This document shows, one piece after another, positions 24,134 through 30,737 of a stretch of DNA of 64,000 nucleotides. The translations under genes and the position numbers were made by a program. The notes under the pieces were generated by a model. The model did not search any database. It was not told where the DNA came from and was given only the letters and a program-made list of their open reading frames with translations. How positions within the stretch are numbered: position 1 is the stretch's first letter; each line of letters opens with the position of its first letter. Origin of the DNA: UBA11710 sp049287025 (GTDB taxonomy: Bacteria > Patescibacteriota > Patescibacteriia > Magasanikbacterales > UBA922); NCBI GenBank assembly GCA_049287025.1, contig JBAQFA010000022.1:48779-112778 (forward strand). Reading direction: 5' to 3'.

Positions 24134-27100
24134 CACAAATTTCCTTAAAATCACAATACTGACAAACATGTTTATTTGGGGTAGCAATAAAATTATTGGT
24201 TTTAATTTGGTTGATTGTTTTAAGAATTTTTTCTTGTAATTTTTCCAAATCTTTATCTTCACCAATAAAAGAGGTTTTTAAATTATCATTAACATAATAA
24301 AAAGTCAGCTGGCCAACTGGACCAATGTTCCGATATTCAGGAAGAGTTTGAGCCGCAATTTGATAAATCAATAGTTGTTGTTTGTCTTCTGTTGTGAGAG
24401 TCTCTTTGGCTTTGCCAGTTTTATAGTCAATAATTTCTAAACTACCGTCCGCTACCTTGTCTATTCTATCAATTCTACCATGGACAATGTAATCCCCGAC
24501 TTTAACCTTAAACCAACCCTCTAGAGATACTGGGATAGTCCAATTATTTTGTTGGGAAGAATAAAAGATTTTCAAAATTTCTTTGCCTTTGGCAAAATAT
24601 TTTTCTCGTTGTTCACGGCTATTGTACCAGTCTGGTGCCCAATTTTTTTCATACATTTGTAATAATTCATCTTGACTGGGTACTTTAATTTCTCCTGTAT
24701 CTGGTTTTGTTTCTACAGGCAAACCAAACAACGAAGCTTGTTTTACACTATTCAACTCTTGAATTTTGGTATAAAAATCTTGCAGAGTATTATGGATGGT
24801 ATTACCAAAACTAAAACTCGCACTGCCTTTCATGGGAATTTTTAAAACATGGGCAAGTTTGTATTGATAAGGACAGCGTTCATAAGAACTGATTTGAGAA
24901 AAGGAAAATTTGTTAGGTGTTTCATAAATTAACTCCTCGCCTACCAGAGGAGGTTTAGGAGAGGTCATTTTTAAATCCAAAATTTGTTTTTTATCCAGGC
25001 CCCCTCCAACTCCCCCTTGTAGGGGGAGAGCTTCAGACAGTTCTGTTAAAAACCGACTAATTTTCTTTTTGCGTGTTCCACCATAATCCTCAGCGCTAGT
25101 TAAAAATAGTTTTTCTTTGGCTCTGGTACATGCTACATAAAATAAACGTCTCTCCTCTTCATAATGAAAATCACTATTGGGTAAATTATCTTTGACTAGT
25201 TCATCAGGCAATTCCAAATTACCACCCTTTTTTCTAGTTGGGAATCTTTCTTCTACCAGATTTACCACAAAAACATATTTATATTCCAAACCTTTGGCGC
25301 CGTGAACGGTAATAATGTTCACTGAATCTGGTGTGTCTTCGGGTTGGTAAATTTTTCCACCATCACCCGAATCAATAATATTATTAAAATGTTCGACAAA
25401 TTCAAGTACCTTACAATCAGGCGTGATTTGTTCAAATGTTTTTATTAAATCAAGAAGTTGTCTTAGATAATTAATTTGTCGAATAATTTCTCTATCACCA
25501 TTATTTTCACCATGAGTCAGATAAGTTAGATAATCACTATTTTCTAAAAAATTATACAACACAGCAGTTGGCCTGTCATAACGCGCTTGCTTCATACCAC
25601 TGTGAATTGTTTCCAAAATTTTACTAGCAATTTTTTGTCCGCCAGTAGAAATATCAAACTCTGATCCTCGCTTCAAAACTTCGTAATAACTAATAGATTT
25701 TTGTTTGGCTCTGGCGGTAATTTTTTGCATGTCATTTTCATCTATTGCCCAGGCTGGCATACGTAAAAGTCGGTACATGGCTCTATCATCATAAACATGG
25801 GTTAATAATTGAAAAAAAGCCAGGCAATTTAGCACAATTGGCTGTCTATATAGGCCAGATGAGGCCAAATACTCGTAAGGAATACTAGCCTGCTCTAAAG
25901 CCTGAATAAAGGGCTCTACGTGCGAATTAGCCCGGACTAAAATAGCAAAATCATCCCAAGACATTGATTCCACAGATTTGGATTTGATTTCACTGATTTT
26001 TTTTATTACAGCTTGGACTTCATCATCCAAAGTCTGACAATGAATGTGTTCTATTACGTTATTCTGAGGAGTCGAAGACGACGAAGAATCCCGTTGTTTA
26101 TTGCTTGAACCACGGGATCCTTCGCTCCGCTCAGGATTATGCAATTTCTTGTCTATCTTTAATTTTACTTCCAGACGATCAGGATTATTATTTTGAATAC
26201 TTTTATAACTTAGATCCAAAATTTCTTGAGCAGAACGATAATTTTCATTCAAAACAATTTCTTTAGCATTTTTAAAATCTTCTTTAAAATGCATAATCAC
26301 AGAAACGTTTGATCCGCGGAAACTGTAGATACTTTGATCATCATCCCCTACTACGGTTAGCTGACAATTCTGAGGCAAAGCCGAAGAATCCCGGTGTTTG
26401 TCGCTTGAACTACGGGATCCTTCGCTTTGTTCAGGATTAAGAGCCAATAATTTAATTAATTGATACTGTGACCAATTCACATCTTGGAATTCATCTACTA
26501 AAATGTAAGTAAATCTTTCTTGCAAGGCTTTGAGAATATTTGGTCGATCTTTTAATAATTTGACTGTATAAAAAATTAAATCGCCAAAATCCAAGTACCC
26601 GTTGTCCAAAAGTAATTGATTATAAGTATGGTAAGCGTTAGCTAGTTCGGTTTGGCGATTTTTTTCTTGAATGTTGGCTTCGTCTTTATCCATTTTTACA
26701 TTTTCTACATATTCCAAATATTCAGTTGTAGAAACTAATTCATCTTTGGCTTTGGAAAAATGATTCAAAAGCGAATGAATCATAGACATGGGACTACCTA
26801 GTGGTCGATAATAATCTAGATTGAAATCATATAAATGTTTTTTTACCAAGAGCCAAGCGTCAGTGTCAGTCATAAGTTTGAAACGCGCTGGCAAACCAAT
26901 TTCCAAACCATATTCTTCAAGAATTTTTTGACAAAAAGCATGAAAAGTAGAAATTTGTAAATCGGTATAACCAATATCCAAAATATCATCTACTCTTTCT
27001 ACCATTTCGCCAGCTGCCTTCTCGGTAAAAGTGAGAGCCAAAATATTTTCTGGTTTGGCTAATTTTTGTTCAACTAAATAAGCAATCTTTTGCGTGATTA

Positions 27101-27194
27101 CTGTGGTTTTGCCTGTACCAGCACCCGCTACTATCAATAGTGGTCCGGATGTGTGTTCTATGGCTTGTTTTTGTTGTTGGTTCAGATTGTACAT
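24117..27194 (-). CDS. UvrD/PcrA-type helicase fused to an Fe-S PD-(D/E)XK nuclease
   Basis: A 1025-aa superfamily 1A helicase-nuclease. Helicase motifs: NQQQKQAIEH (Q motif), GAGTGKTTV (I), DEFQDVN (II), GDDDQSIYSFRGS (III), ITVHGAKGLEYKYVF (V) and VACTRAKEKL (VI). The C-terminal 250 residues hold a RecB-like nuclease with RIDRID and EIIDYKTGK, bracketed by ERCPYQYK and CQYCDFKEIC, the four-Cys pattern of AddB/Cas4-type Fe-S nucleases. The design suggests double-strand-break end processing. Three repeat-derived peptides are inserted in frame: residues about 253-276 (just before motif III), 353-378 and 721-755. The motifs themselves are intact. Confidence 0.93.
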   Translation of the reverse strand: MYNLNQQQKQAIEHTSGPLLIVAGAGTGKTTVITQKIAYLVEQKLAKPENILALTFTEKAAGEMVERVDDILDIGYTDLQISTFHAFCQKILEEYGLEIGLPARFKLMTDTDAWLLVKKHLYDFNLDYYRPLGSPMSMIHSLLNHFSKAKDELVSTTEYLEYVENVKMDKDEANIQEKNRQTELANAYHTYNQLLLDNGYLDFGDLIFYTVKLLKDRPNILKALQERFTYILVDEFQDVNWSQYQLIKLLALNPEQSEGSRSSSDKHRDSSALPQNCQLTVVGDDDQSIYSFRGSNVSVIMHFKEDFKNAKEIVLNENYRSAQEILDLSYKSIQNNNPDRLEVKLKIDKKLHNPERSEGSRGSSNKQRDSSSSSTPQNNVIEHIHCQTLDDEVQAVIKKISEIKSKSVESMSWDDFAILVRANSHVEPFIQALEQASIPYEYLASSGLYRQPIVLNCLAFFQLLTHVYDDRAMYRLLRMPAWAIDENDMQKITARAKQKSISYYEVLKRGSEFDISTGGQKIASKILETIHSGMKQARYDRPTAVLYNFLENSDYLTYLTHGENNGDREIIRQINYLRQLLDLIKTFEQITPDCKVLEFVEHFNNIIDSGDGGKIYQPEDTPDSVNIITVHGAKGLEYKYVFVVNLVEERFPTRKKGGNLELPDELVKDNLPNSDFHYEEERRLFYVACTRAKEKLFLTSAEDYGGTRKKKISRFLTELSEALPLQGGVGGGLDKKQILDLKMTSPKPPLVGEELIYETPNKFSFSQISSYERCPYQYKLAHVLKIPMKGSASFSFGNTIHNTLQDFYTKIQELNSVKQASLFGLPVETKPDTGEIKVPSQDELLQMYEKNWAPDWYNSREQREKYFAKGKEILKIFYSSQQNNWTIPVSLEGWFKVKVGDYIVHGRIDRIDKVADGSLEIIDYKTGKAKETLTTEDKQQLLIYQIAAQTLPEYRNIGPVGQLTFYYVNDNLKTSFIGEDKDLEKLQEKILKTINQIKTNNFIATPNKHVCQYCDFKEICEFRIL
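24931..25033. repeat. Family-2 repeat inside the helicase gene
   Basis: AACTCCTCGCCTACCAGAGG and, inverted at the other end, CTCCCCCTTGTAGGGGGAG. It encodes a Gly/Pro-rich insert (about residues 721-755, including LPLQGGVGGG) between helicase motif VI and the nuclease domain. Confidence 0.7.
26062..26138. repeat. Family-1 repeat inside the helicase gene, copy A
   Basis: TTCTGAGGAGTCGAAGACG at one end and CTTCGCTCCGCTCAGGATT at the other. It is about 75% identical to the copy at 26368-26438 and in the same orientation. It adds about 26 residues (NPERSEGS at the start) in frame. Confidence 0.75.
26368..26438. repeat. Family-1 repeat inside the helicase gene, copy B
   Basis: TTCTGAGGCAAAGCCGAAG at one end and CTTCGCTTTGTTCAGGATT at the other. 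The encoded peptide begins NPEQSEGS and ends a few residues before helicase motif III (GDDDQS). The frame is kept. Confidence 0.75.
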
Positions 27195-27199
27195 AATGT

Positions 27200-27970
27200 T
27201 TATACTCTATGTCCTAATGTTATCTGTGGAGCATTTATATTTTTTTCGATGTATACTATTGTCTTCATAATAGACCACCAACTACCATAAATATAGTTAT
27301 CAGCATTTTCATATGTCCAACTATTAATCATTCCAACAAATTGATCATCTATTTCTTCGTAGTCGGTCTGGTATTTTTCTTGTGATGATAGTAAACAGTA
27401 TTTTTTGGTCAATGGTAGGTGTGCACCATCAGCAGGATTATCACATGAAATGAAGTTGTCTCCATTAGAAATAAAAATCTTAAAGTTACTATTATACATT
27501 ACATGCATGTGCACATCCATTAATGCAAACATACCAATTAGTCCCCCTTTTTTTATGTCTTTTTCTTTAAAACTATTTTCATTTATATTGTATTTATCTT
27601 GAAAATCATGGAGTTCCTGTGACATTCTTGTTGTATTTTTTATCTGTTTAGGTACACGTGAATATAGACTAGAATAGATACTTATAACTAATCCTTTAAT
27701 TTTTTCAATTGGAGAACGATCCTCTATCATTTTAATAAGATTATTATATAAATAATCTATTTTAGCAAAAAATTCGTCTTCAATTAAAGTTATGTTTGTC
27801 CCATTAATATTTTTGTAGCTGTAAAGATGTTTTTCTAGAGCATTATCTTTAATGGATATTTCCGTCATTATTTTTAAATTTTTGTCAAATCTCCAAATAA
27901 AAATTTTATTAGGATCACTGGTAAAATGTTTTTGTATAACTTCAGGGATAAAATGGTGTCTTTTTTTCAT
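27200..27970 (-). CDS. DUF4238-type protein
   Basis: A 256-aa protein starting MKKRHHFIPEVIQKHFT, the typical DUF4238 opening (basic-HH-F/Y-V/I-P), with a mid-protein ISNGDNFISCDNPADG. Proteins of this family are found widely, are often isolated accessory genes and have no settled function; a nuclease or defence role is speculation. The gene is 5 bp upstream of the helicase-nuclease gene, so the two may be co-transcribed. Confidence 0.72.
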   Translation of the reverse strand: MKKRHHFIPEVIQKHFTSDPNKIFIWRFDKNLKIMTEISIKDNALEKHLYSYKNINGTNITLIEDEFFAKIDYLYNNLIKMIEDRSPIEKIKGLVISIYSSLYSRVPKQIKNTTRMSQELHDFQDKYNINENSFKEKDIKKGGLIGMFALMDVHMHVMYNSNFKIFISNGDNFISCDNPADGAHLPLTKKYCLLSSQEKYQTDYEEIDDQFVGMINSWTYENADNYIYGSWWSIMKTIVYIEKNINAPQITLGHRV

Positions 27971-28035
27971 TTAATATGTTTATTATTTCAAAGCAAACTT
28001 AATATATAGTATTTACACGATTAGGGAAAGAAAAT

Positions 28036-28149
28036 TTATAATTCCTTTTTCATTTCAATAGTATTCCCATGATCTTTGGAGTGAACTATTTTAATTTTTT
28101 TAATTCCAATTTTTCCACTCAAAGCGTAAAATACTATAGATATAATCAT
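28036..28149 (-). pseudogene. Possible gene remnant downstream of the acetyltransferase
   Basis: A 37-codon open frame overlaps the end of the acetyltransferase in another phase and ends in KIKIVHSKDHGNTIEMKKEL. This charged, protein-like tail continues after the acetyltransferase stop without its own promoter. It may be the end of a degraded neighbour or a former extension. I do not recognise it. Confidence 0.25.
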
Positions 28150-28582
28150 CCCAAAGTTTTCCATCTAATTCATGGTGTTCGCGCAACACTCCATCGCGGT
28201 GAAAGCCTAGATCTTTCAATATTTTCACCGATGGCTTGTTAAAAGAACTAGTTTGACAATACAATTTATTAAAATCAAAATTTTTGAACAAATGATTAAC
28301 GCAGTACCTTAACATTGTTTCACCATATCCTTGCCCTCTGTATTTTGGGTTAATTGTATAACCACATTCACATGATTTGTTGCGTTTATTTATACTAAAA
28401 TAATTAAATTTTCCAATAGGTTCTTTTATGTTTTCTATAAAAAATGAAAATGTCAAAACTTGAGGATCAGCAAAAGCTTTTCCCTCTCTAATTTCACGAC
28501 AAGTTATTTCTTCCATTCTGCCTTCCTGTTGCCATTTTTTGAATAGTTCTTTTTGTTTTTCTGTAGAGCGTTTAAGTTTCAT
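28100..28582 (-). CDS. GNAT acetyltransferase (RimJ/RimL-like)
   Basis: A 160-aa GNAT protein. The acetyl-CoA loop is in NPKYRGQGYGETML, followed by LYCQTSSFNKPSVKILKDLGFHRDGVLREH, typical of RimJ/RimL-type N-acetyltransferases. A TTG codon 18 bases upstream could extend it, but the ATG at 28582 (MKLKRSTEKQ) is the simpler start. The target protein or antibiotic is unknown. Its upstream region contains an independent micro-gene. Confidence 0.85.
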   Translation of the reverse strand: MKLKRSTEKQKELFKKWQQEGRMEEITCREIREGKAFADPQVLTFSFFIENIKEPIGKFNYFSINKRNKSCECGYTINPKYRGQGYGETMLRYCVNHLFKNFDFNKLYCQTSSFNKPSVKILKDLGFHRDGVLREHHELDGKLWDDYIYSILRFEWKNWN

Positions 28583-28642
28583 ATATAATAAGAACCACAA
28601 GGCCTTTAATATTTTTGTATTTTAGCACTATTTTGCAAAAAA

Positions 28643-28672
28643 GAAAACGGGCTTTTACAGAGCTCCGTTTTC
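28643..28672 (-). terminator. Terminator of the micro-gene at 28.7 kb
   Basis: Stem GAAAACGG / CCGTTTTC (28643-28650 and 28665-28672); on the minus strand it is followed by TTTTTT. It ends a transcript predicted to be only about 145 nt long. Confidence 0.8.
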
Positions 28673-28697
28673 TCGTAAGTTTTTATCTCGACAATGG

Positions 28698-28751
28698 TTA
28701 GCAACCGCATGCTCCACCGTCAAGCTTACTGTTGATCCTTTTGTTTCCCAT
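28698..28751 (-). CDS. Candidate 17-aa micropeptide ending GGACGC
   Basis: An ORF of 17 codons, MGNKRINSKLDGGACGC, inside a self-contained unit: a consensus promoter, AGGAGG at 28774-28779 and a strong terminator. The AGGAGG is 22 nt from the ATG but 7 nt from an in-frame ATT (28764-28766), so a rare ATT start giving a longer N-terminus is possible. The C-terminal CGC recalls small modified-peptide precursors, but no maturation enzyme lies nearby. The transcript could instead be a small RNA. Function unknown. Confidence 0.4.
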   Translation of the reverse strand: MGNKRINSKLDGGACGC

Positions 28752-28773
28752 AGGTAAAATATTAATAATTAAT

Positions 28774-28779
28774 CCTCCT
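28774..28779 (-). promoter_or_regulatory. Perfect Shine-Dalgarno of the micro-gene
   Basis: AGGAGG on the minus strand, practically at the predicted transcript start. It is notable because most genes in this window show no clear ribosome binding site. Confidence 0.55.
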
Positions 28780-28787
28780 ATATCTAT

Positions 28788-28828
28788 ATAATACATATTT
28801 AGTATGATATGTGTCAAGAGGTGGATAA
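28788..28828 (-). promoter_or_regulatory. Promoter of the micro-gene with adjacent DnaA-like box
   Basis: -35 TTGACA (28812-28817), 18-bp spacer, -10 TATTAT (28788-28793). TTATCCACC (28820-28828), one mismatch from a DnaA box, lies two bases upstream of the -35. Confidence 0.7.
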
Positions 28829-28837
28829 CTAAGTATA

Positions 28838-28867
28838 AAAAAACCAGCTTTTTCAAGCTGATTTTTT
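28838..28867. terminator. Terminator after the Cys-rich pair
   Basis: Stem CAGCTT / AAGCTG (28845-28850 and 28855-28860) flanked by A and T tracts, so it can act in both directions. It follows the 50-aa acidic Cys-rich protein on the minus strand. Confidence 0.8.
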
Positions 28868-28871
28868 GGTC

Positions 28872-29024
28872 TTACTCTTTATCATCTTCATTTTCGTCTA
28901 GATCCCCACTCTCTAGTTCTTCGTCTGTTTCGCTTTCATAGCATTCACAACAATCACCACAACCGCCACATTTGGGGCAAAGTTCGTCCTCGCTAAAGGG
29001 CATATCACATTTACGACATTCCAT
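28872..29024 (-). CDS. Small Cys-rich zinc-ribbon-like protein with acidic tail (50 aa)
   Basis: The start is placed at the ATG at 29024 (MECRKCDMPF), because residues upstream in the same frame are spacer-like. It has eight Cys (3, 6, 16, 19, 22, 25, 26, 28) as CxxC...CPKCGGCGDCCEC, then a Glu/Asp-rich tail. It probably binds zinc or another soft metal. It lies 59 bp after another Cys-rich mini-gene and is likely co-transcribed with it. Role unknown. Confidence 0.65.
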   Translation of the reverse strand: MECRKCDMPFSEDELCPKCGGCGDCCECYESETDEELESGDLDENEDDKE

Positions 29025-29083
29025 AATGTAATTAATTAGATAAGGTGTCACGCTAGGGACATGACAGGATATACAATTAAAAT

Positions 29084-29221
29084 TTATTGGCAATTGCAAC
29101 CACAACCACCATCACCACAACAAGATTCATCTTCTTTGCAATCACAGCAAGCCTTGCAACAAGTTTCTTGTTCGCAACCATTTTCCTCGTTTAATTCTAC
29201 TCCGCATTTTTTACAATTCAT
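29084..29221 (-). CDS. Metallothionein-like Cys-rich mini-protein (45 aa)
   Basis: A 45-aa protein, MNCKKCGVELNEENGCEQ..., with 13 Cys (positions 3, 6, 16, 21, 22, 25, 26, 28, 34, 35, 40, 42, 44), 29% of residues, mostly in CC, CxC and CxxC arrangement, and no aromatic residue. Composition and pattern are those of metallothioneins, but I recognise no specific family. It has its own consensus promoter and leads a two-gene unit. Metal storage or buffering is inferred; a disulfide-rich peptide is the alternative. Confidence 0.6.
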   Translation of the reverse strand: MNCKKCGVELNEENGCEQETCCKACCDCKEDESCCGDGGCGCNCQ

Positions 29222-29249
29222 ATTGATTTAATTAATTATTATTAATAAT

Positions 29250-29278
29250 ATTTTACCAATTTTAAAGTATTTTGTCAA
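29250..29278 (-). promoter_or_regulatory. Promoter of the Cys-rich mini-gene pair
   Basis: -35 TTGACA (29273-29278), 17-bp spacer, -10 TAAAAT (29250-29255). The predicted leader is about 22 nt, AT-only and without a ribosome binding site. Confidence 0.7.
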
Positions 29279-29282
29279 TAAT

Positions 29283-30587
29283 TTACATCCCCTCTCCTAA
29301 TTCATCTGGTTTAACATTGGTTTGTTTATATATTTCTCGTTCAAATAGGAATATTCCTAGTACGCTAACCAAGACAATAGATAGGAGAATAGATGAAGAC
29401 AGACTCTCAGTAAAGACATTGTTAAAAATAGCTATGGCTAAAAACGTCAAACCGATCTCCCCTCTTATTGTCGTGGCTCGAGCAATCAGTATTCCTTCTT
29501 TTTTATTTTTATAAAAGAAACGGATGAAACACTTACCTACAAAAGCCAAAATAACAAACATGATAGCGTACAACCAAGTATGATAATCAAATAAAGATTC
29601 TCTAGTCAACATTGTTCCCAAGCTGACCAAAAATCCACCAACAAAAATATGCATATAGCCTTCAATTTTTGACCAAATTTCGTTTTTTATTTTATTATCC
29701 ATTTTGGATAGTATTAGACCAATGCCAAACGCCCCTAAAATTGGTTCTAGACCAATGGCCGAAGTTAGAGCACAAGCTAAAATTAAAGCTCCAAAAAAGA
29801 AACGAGTATAAGATCCAGTACTTGTCGTCACATAGTGTTGATCTAAATATTTTACAACTTTGTCTACAAAGTTGAATGACCACATAACAAAGGCGACAAA
29901 CAAGAATCCGATAATTGATAATGATATTAAGAAAATATCACCAAATCCCGCACTACCATATAAAAATTTACCCAAAATTGTCAAAAGCAACATACCAATG
30001 ATATTGCCAATCAAAGCGATGCTTAAAATTTTATCACCAACTTCGGTATGGAGTTTGTTACCAGCCTTGAGAGCCGAGACTGAAAGCCCTAGAGATGTAG
30101 CAGTAAAAATACCACCAAGGAAGATTGCTGGCAACCAATTAATATCTAATAAATAAAAACCAACTAAGGAAAATAAAGCTAACTGAACTAATGTGGCAGA
30201 CACAGCGGATAAAATATTGGAACCAAAATTCTTTTTGAGAATTGCCAAATCAAAGTATAGTCCAGCTTCAAATAAAATAAAAAATATTCCAGCTAAGCGA
30301 GCAATCTCGACTCCTTGGGCATAGGGATCAATGGCGCCAAATAAAGCCGGACCAATTATTATACCCATAAATATTTTACCAGCCATTGGGGCAATGTTAA
30401 AGATTTTGGCCAAACGAGCGCCAAAAGAAGCAAAAATTGCCAAGAAAGATATATCCAAAAGAATTGGTAAAATAGTACTAATTTCATAGCTATCACTTGC
30501 GATTAAGACTGGCCTCAAATAATACAAAATAAAAATCGCAATGACTGATTCTATAATTACCAAGAATAAACTTTTTAATTTGTCCAT
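29283..30587 (-). CDS. CPA2-family cation/proton antiporter homologue lacking the Asp pair
   Basis: A 434-aa polytopic protein with about 12 transmembrane helices. CPA2 features: FILFEAGLYFD (103-113), FTATSLGLSVSALK (161-174) and RGEIGLTFLAIA near residue 380. The helix that normally carries the ion-binding DD, ND or QD pair reads ALIGNIIG (191-198), with Gly194-Asn195 in that place. Ion exchange by the usual mechanism is therefore doubtful. It follows the hydrogenase-like operon but a terminator lies between them. Only a membrane domain is present; there is no TrkA/RCK domain. Confidence 0.82.
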   Translation of the reverse strand: MDKLKSLFLVIIESVIAIFILYYLRPVLIASDSYEISTILPILLDISFLAIFASFGARLAKIFNIAPMAGKIFMGIIIGPALFGAIDPYAQGVEIARLAGIFFILFEAGLYFDLAILKKNFGSNILSAVSATLVQLALFSLVGFYLLDINWLPAIFLGGIFTATSLGLSVSALKAGNKLHTEVGDKILSIALIGNIIGMLLLTILGKFLYGSAGFGDIFLISLSIIGFLFVAFVMWSFNFVDKVVKYLDQHYVTTSTGSYTRFFFGALILACALTSAIGLEPILGAFGIGLILSKMDNKIKNEIWSKIEGYMHIFVGGFLVSLGTMLTRESLFDYHTWLYAIMFVILAFVGKCFIRFFYKNKKEGILIARATTIRGEIGLTFLAIAIFNNVFTESLSSSILLSIVLVSVLGIFLFEREIYKQTNVKPDELGEGM

Positions 30588-30670
30588 AGGGATTAATTAA
30601 TAAATTATAAATTAAGTTGCTAATATTATACTATAATTACACTAAAAGAGACAATGTTCGTGGGGATAAA

Positions 30671-30692
30671 AAATTCCACAAAAGTGGAATTT
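30671..30692 (-). terminator. Terminator of the hydrogenase-4-like operon
   Basis: A perfect hairpin AAATTCCAC-AAAA-GTGGAATTT (30671-30679 and 30684-30692). On the minus strand it is followed by a T tract. It separates the six-gene operon from the antiporter homologue. Confidence 0.8.
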
Positions 30693-30737
30693 AAGATTAT
30701 TAAAATAGATTAATAAATTTCTAATTCACTCAAACTA

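Noticed and set aside
28698..28730. GGTGGAGCATGCGGTT inside the micro-gene resembles a conserved 16S rRNA stretch.
   Set aside because: The match is about 16 bases with one difference and nothing around it continues as rRNA; given the length of rRNA and of the window, chance is plausible.
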